Below, one piece after another: positions 1-8,212 of a DNA stretch of 64,000 bases. The notes beneath the pieces were generated by a model that ran no database searches, was not told where the DNA came from, and worked only from the letters and a program-made list of their open reading frames with translations. This DNA is from Polaribacter sp. Lineage in GTDB: Bacteria; Bacteroidota; Bacteroidia; Flavobacteriales; Flavobacteriaceae. Where the stretch lies: contig JAOKTT010000001.1 in assembly GCA_028336245.1 (NCBI GenBank), positions 62,001 to 126,000 on the forward strand, read 5' to 3'. How positions within the stretch are numbered: the first letter of the stretch is position 1; each line of letters begins with the position of its first letter. Position numbers and translations under genes: made by a program.

Positions 1-617
1 ACTGAAACTTGTTTTATATGCAGCGCGTCTAACATCTCTTTTGCGCCGTACGCTACTTTTCCATTTCCCGTTAATAAGATTTTATACTTCGGAATGTCTG
101 TTCCCTTTAAAGCTTCAATTAATTCTTGCTGTCCCGCTAGGGTTTCGGCTTTTGGCAGCATAAAAGTGGTGTTTTTTAACCCAATGGCCCTAAAACCATT
201 GTACGCACCTACAATACCCGCATACCTCCCAAAACCAATTAAACGATTGCCATTTTTTTTGGTAATCGTTTCGTGATCATACAATTCAATGTTTTTATCA
301 AGAATAGCACGCATCAATGCACGATTGTAGGGTTGTTTTTTGACCGTATGACTAAAGAAAAAATATTTTTTATTCGGAATCAGTGCAGCTATTGGCACCT
401 CTTTTACACCAAATAACACATCACATCCCGTCATGTCCTGGGTTACTTCAAAACCGGCTTCTTTGTATTGCTGGTCGGAAAATACGCGAATGTCTGAACT
501 TTCTACAAGCAGTGCAGCCGTATTAAATTTATTTTTGAATTCTTTTAATTTTCCAGGGGAAAAAACGACTCTTCTATCTGGGGGATTTTTACGTTCTTTT
601 ATAATACCAAACTTCAT
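1..617 (-). CDS. Alanine dehydrogenase / saccharopine dehydrogenase-like protein, N-terminal part (runs off left edge)
   Basis: Reading the minus strand from the ATG at 617 gives an uninterrupted frame of about 205 codons to the window edge, starting MKFGIIKERKNPPDRRV. A lysine/arginine-rich first strand like this is typical of the N-terminal domain of the alanine dehydrogenase / pyridine nucleotide transhydrogenase / lysine-forming saccharopine dehydrogenase superfamily, which makes NAD(P)-dependent cuts or reductions at amino acids. Later stretches such as LIGFGRYAGIVGAYNGFRA fit the glycine-rich region of that family. The NAD-binding half is outside the window, so the exact enzyme cannot be decided. 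It is transcribed away from the tmRNA and is probably a housekeeping gene unrelated to the polysaccharide locus. Confidence 0.7.
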   Translation of the reverse strand, partial: MKFGIIKERKNPPDRRVVFSPGKLKEFKNKFNTAALLVESSDIRVFSDQQYKEAGFEVTQDMTGCDVLFGVKEVPIAALIPNKKYFFFSHTVKKQPYNRALMRAILDKNIELYDHETITKKNGNRLIGFGRYAGIVGAYNGFRAIGLKNTTFMLPKAETLAGQQELIEALKGTDIPKYKILLTGNGKVAYGAKEMLDALHIKQVS

Positions 618-769
618 GATCTCTGCGGTTATAGGTTCCTAAAACTAATGCGGTATGTGGCTACAAATATTTGTTCGAAGATATTGGAATTAATACGGAT
701 AACCAACTGTATTTTTTATACTTTTACAGTCCATATTTCAAACTACTAGAAATATTTCATTGACATTTT

Positions 770-1160
770 GGGGACGACTGGTTTTGACAGCAAGGACAGT
801 AGATTGGTAAGCATATCGAGTTATGAAATAACACTCGTAAAACCTAATTTCAACTTTTTAAACGGCGAAGATAACTACGCTTTAGCTGCATAATCCGAAT
901 TATAGTAGGATTGGCCTCGGCACACTAGGTGTGCAAGCTTTATGTCCACGAACAGCCTTGATTTACGGCGTTTCACTTTTGGATATCGTAAAAGTAAATA
1001 TAGAAAGCCTGGTACTTTGACGGGTTTTTGAAACTAAAGAAGTTAAGCTAAAAATGGATTGTTCTTAATCAGCTTTTAGTCGAAAATTAAGAAAGAAATA
1101 AATATGTAGAAAGCTTTTTGACTGCTTGTTTGGACCCGAGTTCGATTCTCGGCGTCTCCA
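770..1160 (+). ncRNA. ssrA: Transfer-messenger RNA (tmRNA)
   Basis: tmRNA rescues stalled ribosomes and tags the unfinished protein for proteolysis. The 5' end GGGGACG at 770-776 pairs over seven positions (one G-U) with CGTCTCC at 1153-1159, forming the tRNA-like acceptor stem. The T-arm signature GTTCGATTC lies just before the 3' end. The internal reading frame at 861-893 encodes NGEDNYALAA followed by a stop, matching the ALAA-type degradation tag. The 3' end is followed by CTA rather than CCA, so CCA is presumably added after transcription. A hairpin terminator follows closely. Confidence 0.95.
861..893 (+). other. tmRNA proteolysis-tag reading frame
   Basis: The frame inside the tmRNA reads NGEDNYALAA and stops with TAA at 891-893. 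The C-terminal ALAA is the ClpXP/Tsp-type recognition end. From memory, relatives commonly have an ENNYALAA-type tag, so Asp in place of the first Asn would be a small variation. The exact resume codon cannot be fixed by eye. Confidence 0.8.
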
Positions 1161-1166
1161 CTAAAC

Positions 1167-1205
1167 GGGACAAACTCATATTTCTTGAGATTTGTCCCTT
1201 TTTAT
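1167..1205 (+). terminator. Rho-independent terminator of the tmRNA
   Basis: GGGACAAA near 1167 pairs with TTTGTCCC near 1191-1198, with CTCA/TGAG adding to the stem, and a run of T follows. It lies seven bases past the mature tmRNA 3' end, where a terminator is expected. Confidence 0.85.
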
Positions 1206-1259
1206 TTTCACCTAACTCCTTGTCTATCTGTAAGATATACCTTAACACATCATTGATTC

Positions 1260-1274
1260 GGTTCTGTCGCATCT
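1260..1274 (+). repeat. Left terminal inverted repeat of the IS6-family element
   Basis: GGTTCTGTCGCATCT is the exact reverse complement of the sequence at 2020-2034. Confidence 0.9.
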
Positions 1275-1317
1275 AATGTAATGAAAAATTTTATTTTTTT
1301 ATATTTACAACAAAAAG

Positions 1318-1980
1318 ATGTTCAAAGGTCACTGTTTTCCTAAAGCAATCATATTACAAGCTGTTTACTTCAAATTAAGGTTTAGTCTTAGCTATAGAGA
1401 TGTAGAAGAACTTTTATCTATCAGAGGAGTCAAAGTTGATCATGCTACTATTCAACGCTGGGTATTCAAATTCACACCCCTTGTAGAACAACAATTCAGA
1501 AAGAGAAAAAAATTAGTTGGAAAAAGGTGGAGACTAGATGAAACCTATATTAAGGTAAAGGGTGAGTGGAGATATTTATACAGAGCAGTTGATAAAGAAG
1601 GGAATACTATAGACTTTTTGTTAACTAAAAGAAGACAACGTATATCTGCACAGAAATTTTTAATCAAAGCCATAGAGAATAATGTTAATCCAGAACTTAT
1701 AAACATCGATAAGAGTGGGTCGAATAAAGCTGCGATAAAACTATACAATCGAAGAAACTATTCAAACATAAAAATAAGGCAATGCAAATACCTCAATAAT
1801 ATTGTAGAACAAGACCATCGAATGATAAAGTGGCGTATTATGCTAGGTCTAGGTTTTAAAGAATTTGAATCAGCAAAGAGAACCATATCAGGAATAGAAG
1901 TAGTTAGAATGATAAAGAAAAATCAACTGGTGAACCCTGAAAGTTCAACCTACAAATCATTTATATCATTAGCTTCTTAA
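1318..1980 (+). CDS. IS6-family DDE transposase
   Basis: This 220-residue protein has the usual length of IS6-family transposases, which move the element by replicative (cointegrate) transposition. The N-terminus has the family helix-turn-helix region (SLSYRDVEELLSIRGV, about residues 23-38). The catalytic triad is visible as D74 (RLDET), D131 (INIDKSGS) and E164 (NIVEQDH). The frame is intact and lies inside perfect terminal repeats, so the element may still be active. Only one copy is present in this window. Confidence 0.92.
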   Translation: MFKGHCFPKAIILQAVYFKLRFSLSYRDVEELLSIRGVKVDHATIQRWVFKFTPLVEQQFRKRKKLVGKRWRLDETYIKVKGEWRYLYRAVDKEGNTIDFLLTKRRQRISAQKFLIKAIENNVNPELINIDKSGSNKAAIKLYNRRNYSNIKIRQCKYLNNIVEQDHRMIKWRIMLGLGFKEFESAKRTISGIEVVRMIKKNQLVNPESSTYKSFISLAS

Positions 1981-2014
1981 AAAATTAAATTAGTTTAAAA
2001 CTTGATGCTTAATT

Positions 2015-2728
2015 TTAGCAGATGCGACAGAACCAAAAACAAGCCCTATAGTTATCCTCATTCTTATTGTATTCAATTTGATTTAATCCCAGTACTCTGT
2101 AAATATCAACACAACGAAAAATAAAGTTGTAGAAGAGATTCCACTCTTCATCATCCCAATCATCAAAGAATCTGTGTCCAAAAACCATCATAGGTGTATT
2201 ATATTCATTAAAAAAGGCACTAAACTTAAACTCTCTAAATCGTCTCTTAGTTGAGGTATTTTTTTCATCATATCTAACAGCCCAATTAGTAGTTATGATA
2301 AACTTTGGAGCTTCATTAAATGGAATAGTAACTGCTTCAGTACCTTTTCTTTGACAGCTAATACTTCCAGTGATATTAGTATACAAGTCGTCGTATTTAA
2401 AACCTGCCTCTACGTCATCAATAATAAAAATTCTAGTATCATTTTTTAGGTCAGCAAAGTTATGGGTGTAATTTGGGTTAAACTCATGTGGACCTCTAAG
2501 CATAGCTTTTTGAACATGCATTAATGCATTAACAAGTATAGTTTTTCCTCTTCCTCCATTTCTATTAATATCATTAGCGCCGTCATCTGATAATATAATT
2601 GCAGGAGTAAAATTGGGATCCTTAAATGTATAACACATATACCCTATCATTGCACAAAACTGATCAAATATTTCTTTCTCTTCCTTTGTTAATTCAGTAT
2701 CTCTAGCATCTCTATTAATACAAACCAT
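2015..2728 (-). pseudogene. Truncated mobile-element primase-helicase (superfamily 3 helicase-like ATPase)
   Basis: The 237-residue frame carries an ATPase core: a Walker A loop NGGRGKT (about residues 57-63), a Walker B strand RIFIIDDVEAG, and a sensor-like FIITTNWAV. This arrangement is seen in primase-helicase proteins of phages, plasmids and integrative elements, which unwind or initiate replication of the element. The last codons (FCRIC) come from the terminal repeat of the adjacent insertion sequence, so the C-terminus is cut. The frame is also open upstream of the ATG to 2797, directly against the stop of the next gene, and the primase domain expected before the ATPase is absent. I read it as a remnant missing both ends. 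Family naming is moderately sure and loss of function is likely. Confidence 0.7.
2020..2034 (-). repeat. Right terminal inverted repeat of the IS6-family element
   Basis: AGATGCGACAGAACC is the exact reverse complement of 1260-1274 and marks the right border of the insertion sequence. Confidence 0.9.
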
Positions 2729-2797
2729 TTTTATGAATTGTTCAAATTCACTCTCATAATCGGATTCTGAAAAATTATGTTCTTGGGGATATTTATT

Positions 2798-4111
2798 TTA
2801 ATCTTTGAGAAGAAAATTTACATGGAAGTATTGATCACTCCATTGATTATCAGAAAGGGTTGTTAAATTTGAGGGGAATGTCCCATCACCATTCGTGTTC
2901 TTTGAAAAAAGTGGAGATGATGTCACAGTCAAAGGAGTTATTCTACTATCATAATCTGTAGTCACTAAGTTTGAATCAAAATACCCAAATTTACTTGACC
3001 CTTCATAATTTCCAATAATGAAATATTCATCTCCCGGTGTCAATACAAAATCATCAATTTTAATGTATCTTGAATTTCCAATAACAAACCCGGTTGAAGC
3101 GTTTATCACTTTTTCCAAAACTAAAACATCATTTTTATAGATAGCTATTGGGACTGAAAAATTGGAAGCTTCTGGGCAAGAACTAAACTCATCATTTACT
3201 TCAATATTATGTCCTTCATCCCAGGCACCCAATGCAGTTATGGTTTGTGTATCACTAACACTAAATTTAAATCCTAGCCAAAATCCTTCACAAGATACTC
3301 CAGAATAAGTTTTATTGTTGTGGTTAATTGCAGCAGTTCCTTGTGGGGGTGTAAGTGCATCCAATTGAGTTTGTAAATTTGAAATTAATTCATCAACCTG
3401 GGCTTGCGTGTACATTGTTGGAGTGTCAGTGAGGTCGTTGTAGCTTCCACTAAAAGAGCCTAAATTATTATCCACATAATTTTTTGTAGCTGCATCCTGA
3501 GCGTCTGTTGGGTCAGCTATATTTTTGATTTGGTTACTTTCAGCGCTAATAGTTCCGCTTAGTAGAATATCAGTAGATGTTTCTGATTGAATAGTGGTGA
3601 AATTAATGTCATCAATATTCAAATAGTTGCCTCCTTCTGGGTTGGTTGGATTACAAACAATTTTTTTTATTGAACCCGTTGAAAATTGAAAATTCTTTGC
3701 CACCTCATTAGTTCCTTTTGAAATTGTTTCGATGATCTGATTGTTGGCGTCATAACTTTTGCAATCACATCCCATATCTCCATTACCATCAATCATACCT
3801 CCATAGTTAAGCCATAAATCAAAAGAAATAGAACTTAAAACTTGGTTTTGGTCATTCAATGATATTTCAAAGTAATTATTAGTGGTACTCGGATTTATAT
3901 ACGGAATAGGAGGTGACATTGTAACTCCATTATATACAAGCTCGTTTGAGTAAGTAGACCAAACTAAATCAGAACTAATTACCAACCCCGTGTTGGTAGT
4001 AATTGTGTTACTTGAAATTGTTTCGTCAGAAAAATCTTCTACAGTTTGACTATACGCTAAAAATGGAATTAGAAATAAGGCAAATATTATGGTTAATAAA
4101 ATTCGTTTCAT
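2798..4111 (-). CDS. Secreted protein with tail-fibre-like motif and C-terminal beta-sandwich domain, unknown function
   Basis: This is a 437-residue exported protein with a clear signal peptide ending near AYSQ (residues 1-22). Residues of roughly 30-170 look like a jelly-roll domain rich in Ser/Thr/Asn. The middle contains IADPTDAQDAATKNYVDN, a phrase recurrent in phage tail-fibre and flavobacterial surface proteins, followed by a short helical stretch (QAQVDELISNLQTQLDAL) that may trimerise. The C-terminal 150 residues resemble a sugar-binding or DUF4082-like beta-sandwich (FVIGNSRYIKIDDFVL). No catalytic motif is visible. It could be an adhesin or surface fibre. It stands next to the primase remnant and may be cargo of the same element. 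Confidence 0.6.
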   Translation of the reverse strand: MKRILLTIIFALFLIPFLAYSQTVEDFSDETISSNTITTNTGLVISSDLVWSTYSNELVYNGVTMSPPIPYINPSTTNNYFEISLNDQNQVLSSISFDLWLNYGGMIDGNGDMGCDCKSYDANNQIIETISKGTNEVAKNFQFSTGSIKKIVCNPTNPEGGNYLNIDDINFTTIQSETSTDILLSGTISAESNQIKNIADPTDAQDAATKNYVDNNLGSFSGSYNDLTDTPTMYTQAQVDELISNLQTQLDALTPPQGTAAINHNNKTYSGVSCEGFWLGFKFSVSDTQTITALGAWDEGHNIEVNDEFSSCPEASNFSVPIAIYKNDVLVLEKVINASTGFVIGNSRYIKIDDFVLTPGDEYFIIGNYEGSSKFGYFDSNLVTTDYDSRITPLTVTSSPLFSKNTNGDGTFPSNLTTLSDNQWSDQYFHVNFLLKD

Positions 4112-4259
4112 TGCTTGATAATTTTAAATGATTGTGTGTGCATCTTCATACCAAAGTGGAATGTTTTTAAGTAAATTTAGTAAATATTTTTTATATTTCA
4201 TAGTTATGCTGTTATTCTAATCACATACACACCGCTTGGCAATGCATTTACAACTGCAG

Positions 4260-4415
4260 TTATCTTTGTTTTCTTACAAATACCTTTATTAAGTAATAAA
4301 TTCCCAACAATGACAATCCAATGATTAGCAAAGTGCTCGCACCTCTCCAAGACATTAACTTAAATAGGCAGCCAAAAATTCCAATTGACAACCCTAGGTG
4401 TTTTAATTTAATCAT
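4260..4415 (-). CDS. Small GldL-like membrane protein (51 residues)
   Basis: The minus strand encodes 51 residues from ATG at 4415 to TAA at 4260-4262, starting MIKLKHLGLSIGIFGCLF. Two hydrophobic segments (about residues 6-20 and 28-46) are separated by a short polar turn containing KLMSWRGAS. The pattern of a first helix, a K-L-x-x-W-x-G-A-S turn and LLIIGL resembles the transmembrane hairpin of the gliding-motility protein GldL. The periplasmic part of GldL is absent, so it is at most a minimal relative. A second frame over the same DNA ends in VNALPSGVYVIRITA, which leaves the coding assignment less certain. Confidence 0.45.
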   Translation of the reverse strand: MIKLKHLGLSIGIFGCLFKLMSWRGASTLLIIGLSLLGIYYLIKVFVRKQR

Positions 4416-4553
4416 TGTTAACTAGATTGATTTATCTCTAAAATAGAGTAAATAAGTTACTTATTTAAGTCACATACTTACACAATCATTGTAAGAGAAT
4501 TATGTAGGTTCGACAAAAGAAAATTAGATACATAAGAGGATTTACTTTGAAAG

Positions 4554-4578
4554 AAAACCTCCTTTGTAGGGAAGTTTT
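4554..4578 (-). terminator. Hairpin, probable terminator of the small lipoprotein gene
   Basis: AAAACCTCC at 4554-4562 can pair with GGGAAGTTTT at 4569-4578 with one mismatch. It lies about 25 bases beyond the stop of the minus-strand gene ending at 4603. Confidence 0.4.
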
Positions 4579-4602
4579 TATTGTCAAAAAATGAAAATAG
4601 TT

Positions 4603-5130
4603 TTACCAAGCAGCATCAAATTGACGAATTGTAAACACTTTCCCTTCTTTATTAATCATAAATTTCTCCAGCAATCGTTCATTTTCTTGGGTTCCATCTT
4701 TTAAAAACCGCACTTCATTAGAAACCACTTGCACTACACTATGATTCCAACCCTCTATTTGGTAAGGTAAAAAATAAACCGGCTTCGCTTGGATAGAATC
4801 GTATTTAGAAAACATTTGGGTAAGTAATGCTCTGTTCATATACATTGGCTCCTCCATATTGTGCAAAAACACTTTTATTGAATCTTTAGAAAGATTAAAA
4901 ATGGTTTCTACATTCATGTTTTGATATCCTTGAATAAATTCTTTTACCGTTGCAACATGTATATCATTACCAAGAGTGTATTTAGCACCACTAGAAACCC
5001 ATTCTCCAGCTCCTTTTTCATCTTCTACAATGTCTGATATTTTTGTGTCCGAAGAAACCGTTACCCTATCACAAGAAGCCAAAAAAAACACAAACGCAAA
5101 CCATAAACTTAATACATTTTTCATTTTCAA
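4603..5130 (-). CDS. Small lipoprotein, SnoaL/NTF2-like fold possible
   Basis: This is a 175-residue protein with a lipoprotein signal (LASC at residues 17-20 within a hydrophobic stretch), so it should be anchored in the outer or inner membrane. After the Cys the protein is a single small alpha+beta domain. The order of a helix (HVATVKEFIQGYQNMN), a strand with KVFLHN, and three strands ending VFTIRQFDAAW suggests a SnoaL/NTF2-like cone fold, which in unlinked secreted proteins often has no known ligand. It is divergent from the GH29 operon start, with about 260 bp between them. I cannot assign a reaction. Confidence 0.5.
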   Translation of the reverse strand: MKMKNVLSLWFAFVFFLASCDRVTVSSDTKISDIVEDEKGAGEWVSSGAKYTLGNDIHVATVKEFIQGYQNMNVETIFNLSKDSIKVFLHNMEEPMYMNRALLTQMFSKYDSIQAKPVYFLPYQIEGWNHSVVQVVSNEVRFLKDGTQENERLLEKFMINKEGKVFTIRQFDAAW

Positions 5131-5390
5131 ATTAATTTTAGTTAGCCACGAATATAGTAATTTAAAATTAAATTTTAACCCATTAATCTCTAACCACTGA
5201 AATCATAGGTAAAGGAATATTAACCGTTTTTACTTTAAAAGAAGGCCAAAAATATTTTTCTATTCCTAATTAAAAGCTGCATGTTATATATACTTAATGC
5301 CAGTCGAATAACATTTTCTTGTAGAAAAAAGAACATCTATGAAAGTTAATTTAAGATAATTTGTATCAATTTGTAGTACAAAAGTAAATT

Positions 5391-6752
5391 ATGAGAAAAA
5401 TTATCTGTGTAGTCCTCTTGACGCTTATGTCAGTTCAATTATCAGCACAAATCAACCAAGAAACAAAAACTGAAAAAGTAGCGCGCATGCAGTGGTGGAC
5501 AGAAGCGCGCTTTGGAATGTTTATTCATTGGGGGCTGTATGCGCTTCCTGCGCGTCATGAATGGGTGATGAGCAACGAAAAAATGTCCAAAAAAACATAT
5601 GAAAAATATGCAAATTACTTCAATCCTGATTTATACAACCCAACAGAATGGGCACAATTAGCAAAAAAAGCAGGCATGAAATATGTAGTTTTTACTGCGA
5701 AACACCATGACGGGTTTTCTATGTATGATTCAAAATACACAGATTACAAAGTAACCAACACGCCTTTTGGAAGAGATGTTATGAAAGAGCTAATAGACGC
5801 TTTTAGAGCAGAAGGAATTCGCATTGGGCTGTATTACTCACTCATTGACTGGCACCATCCCGACTTTATAGTTAAAGATCCCATTCATCCCGAAAAAGAC
5901 AACAAAAAAGAATTAGCAAAAGATTCGAATCGAAACCTCCAGAACTTTCAAAAGTATTTAAAAAATCAGTTAACAGAAATCCTAACTAATTATGGGGAAA
6001 TAGATATTTTGTTTACCGATTTTTCTTATCCACATAGAGAAAATGGAAAAGGAAAAGCATATTGGAATTCAGAAGATTTGTATCGTCAAATAAGAAAACT
6101 TCAACCACAGATTATTATAAATGATCGCTTAGACTTGAGAGAGGAAGGTGGATGGGATTTTATGACGCCCGAACAATTTATGCCAAAAGAATGGGTAACG
6201 TATGAAGGTGAAAAAGTGCCCTGGGAAACATGTCAAACTTTTTCTGGATATTCTTGGGGGTACCATAGAGACGATCGCTCGTGGAAGAGTTCAGAGCAAA
6301 CCATTGTTATGCTTATTGAAACCGTAAGTAAAGGGGGGAATCTTTTACTCAATGTGGGTCCAACTGCCAGAGGAATTATTCAAAACGAAGCGGTTGAAAG
6401 ACTTGAAGCAACGCACCAATGGATGAAGTTTCACAGCCGCGCAATCTATGGTTGTACGGCCGCTCCAGAACAGTTTGAAAAACCCGACAATTGCCTTCTC
6501 ACATACAACCCCAAAACAAAGCGTTTGTATGTTCATGTATTGGAATGGCCGTTTAAAACAATATACCTTCCTGGTTTGGAAGGAAAAGTAGCCTATGCGC
6601 AACTGCTGAATGATGGATCAGAGCTCAAACTAAAAACTAAAAAAGGTGCTTGGCTTGATGACATTAAAGAAGATGATAACGGACTAACAATTACAATTCC
6701 TGTAACAAGGCCAGGGGTAGAAATTCCGGTGATTGAAATTTTTTTAAAATAA
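5391..6752 (+). CDS. GH29 alpha-L-fucosidase / alpha-L-galactosidase, secreted
   Basis: This 453-residue enzyme has a signal peptide ending SAQI. The GH29 barrel is clear: ARFGMFIHWGLYALPA, VFTAKHHDGFSMYDS and GIRIGLYYSLIDWHHPDF are family signatures. The nucleophile should be D210 in DILFTDFSY, at the position of the canonical WFDG aspartate. GH29 enzymes remove terminal alpha-L-fucose. Because L-fucose is 6-deoxy-L-galactose, some members in red-algal galactan loci act on alpha-L-galactose, which I think likely here. It leads an operon with two sulfatases and a GH2 enzyme, 20 bp before the first sulfatase. Activity on L-galactose is inferred from context, not seen. Confidence 0.9.
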   Translation: MRKIICVVLLTLMSVQLSAQINQETKTEKVARMQWWTEARFGMFIHWGLYALPARHEWVMSNEKMSKKTYEKYANYFNPDLYNPTEWAQLAKKAGMKYVVFTAKHHDGFSMYDSKYTDYKVTNTPFGRDVMKELIDAFRAEGIRIGLYYSLIDWHHPDFIVKDPIHPEKDNKKELAKDSNRNLQNFQKYLKNQLTEILTNYGEIDILFTDFSYPHRENGKGKAYWNSEDLYRQIRKLQPQIIINDRLDLREEGGWDFMTPEQFMPKEWVTYEGEKVPWETCQTFSGYSWGYHRDDRSWKSSEQTIVMLIETVSKGGNLLLNVGPTARGIIQNEAVERLEATHQWMKFHSRAIYGCTAAPEQFEKPDNCLLTYNPKTKRLYVHVLEWPFKTIYLPGLEGKVAYAQLLNDGSELKLKTKKGAWLDDIKEDDNGLTITIPVTRPGVEIPVIEIFLK

Positions 6753-6772
6753 ATAAATTTGATTAAAATTTT

Positions 6773-8212
6773 ATGATAAGTAGCATCAAAACCATAGCAA
6801 TATTGTTTATAGGATTATTTTTCGCTTGTGAATCGGCAGAATCTAAAAAAATAAAACCGTCTAATTTAAATGACAAACCTAACATCATTATCATCTTAAC
6901 AGATGACCAAGGCTATGCAGATGTAGGTTTTAATGGTTCGAAAGACATCCTAACTCCAAATATTGATAAAATTGCTGAGCATGGTGTTGTTTTTTCAAAT
7001 GGATATGTTTCACACCCCTACTGCAGTCCCTCCCGAGCTGGTTTGATGACTGGGCGGTATCAGCAACGTTTTGGACACGAGCACAATGTTCCCTATGCTC
7101 CAAAAGATTCTACAATGGGAACATCAAAAAATGAAGTATTTCTTTCTAAAAAATTGAAAGAAGCTGGCTACAGTACATGTGCCATTGGAAAATGGCATTT
7201 AGGTGACCACCCCAGTTTTTTACCTCCAGAAAGAGGGTTTGATCATTGGTTTGGGTTTTCAGGTGGAAACATGAATTATTGGGGCTACCCATATAGCAAA
7301 AACAAGACCATGCATATCCAACGTAATGGTAAAAATGTAGATCCTAAAGAATTAACCTATTTAACAGACGACTTTACAGATGAAGCATTGTCTTATATTA
7401 CCCAACACAAAAAAGATCCCTTTTTTATGTATTTATCTTATAATGCCCCGCACAGCCCAGACCATGCTACAAAAAAGTATTTAAAGAAAACGGAACACAT
7501 TGAATATGGGAGCAGGAGTGTTTATGGAGCCATGATTGCTGGTGTAGATGCGGGTGTGGGAAAAATAGATTCATTACTCAAAACTTTAGGGTTGCGAGAA
7601 AATACAATCATTATCTTCTTGAGTGATAATGGTGGTAGGTTAGATGGCGCAAATAACGGGCACTTTAGAGGGCATAAAGGGATGTTGTTTGAAGGGGGTA
7701 TTAGAGTCCCTTTTGCCATTTCTTGGCCTTCTCAACTTCCCCAAGGCACAACCTACAACCAACCCATAACATCTCTAGATATTTTTGGAACTTGCTTAGC
7801 TGCTGCAGAAATAAAAGCGGACAAAAAGCAGCCTTTAGACGGAAAAAATCTTTTACCCTATCTCAACCAAAACAATAAGGAAGCCCCTCACGAAGCTTTA
7901 TTTTGGAGAGTTGCTAATGGCCAAGAATATGCGGTTAGAAAAGGAACGTATAAATTAATAAGAAGTGCTTACAAAAACAAAACAATGCTTTTTGACTTGA
8001 GTAAAGATGAAATGGAATTAAATGATATTTCATTACAAAAACCAGAAATCCTACAAGAATTAGAAACCCGCTATCAGCAATGGAATAATGAGTTAGCAGC
8101 ACCTAAATGGACAGATGCACACATGCAAAATGTAAGAAAAGAAGAAACAAATGTTCAAAATATCAGAATTAAAAGTTTGTCTAAAAAAGAAAGAGAAAAT
8201 ATTAAATTATGA
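6773..8212 (+). CDS. Type I formylglycine sulfatase, lipoprotein
   Basis: A sulfate-ester hydrolase of the S1 family, 479 residues, with a lipoprotein signal (FFACES). The first metal motif is LTDDQGYADVG. C84 in CSPSRAGLMTGR is the residue that becomes formylglycine, and IGKWHLG and IIFLSDNGG follow as in active enzymes. It shares an ATGA start/stop overlap with the next sulfatase, so the two are translationally coupled. Position between GH29 and GH2 suggests it acts on a sulfated galactose residue of short oligosaccharides. The S1 subfamily and regiospecificity cannot be read by eye. Confidence 0.93.
   Translation: MISSIKTIAILFIGLFFACESAESKKIKPSNLNDKPNIIIILTDDQGYADVGFNGSKDILTPNIDKIAEHGVVFSNGYVSHPYCSPSRAGLMTGRYQQRFGHEHNVPYAPKDSTMGTSKNEVFLSKKLKEAGYSTCAIGKWHLGDHPSFLPPERGFDHWFGFSGGNMNYWGYPYSKNKTMHIQRNGKNVDPKELTYLTDDFTDEALSYITQHKKDPFFMYLSYNAPHSPDHATKKYLKKTEHIEYGSRSVYGAMIAGVDAGVGKIDSLLKTLGLRENTIIIFLSDNGGRLDGANNGHFRGHKGMLFEGGIRVPFAISWPSQLPQGTTYNQPITSLDIFGTCLAAAEIKADKKQPLDGKNLLPYLNQNNKEAPHEALFWRVANGQEYAVRKGTYKLIRSAYKNKTMLFDLSKDEMELNDISLQKPEILQELETRYQQWNNELAAPKWTDAHMQNVRKEETNVQNIRIKSLSKKERENIKL

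Larger units (their letters stand above)
1260..2034 (+). mobile_element. IS6-family insertion sequence (about 775 bp)
   Basis: A perfect 15-base terminal inverted repeat bounds the element: GGTTCTGTCGCATCT at 1260-1274 and its reverse complement at 2020-2034. The single transposase gene fills the interior. The size and the GGTTCTGT-type end fit the IS6 (IS26/IS240) family. The flanking 8-mers (ATTGATTC on the left, AAAAACAA on the right) do not match, so no target duplication is visible. This could reflect recombination between copies or a deletion next to the element. Its right end supplies the last codons of the truncated primase gene. Confidence 0.9.

Noticed and set aside
94..642. Two small plus-strand frames at the left edge
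   Set aside because: They lie opposite the open minus-strand dehydrogenase gene, which has clear family features.
1252..2042. Target duplication around the IS6 element
   Set aside because: The 8-base flanks do not match.
4205..4350. Frame ending VNALPSGVYVIRITA as a real type IX-secreted protein
   Set aside because: No signal peptide or long upstream frame is present. It overlaps a better small membrane-protein frame. Kept as a finding only.
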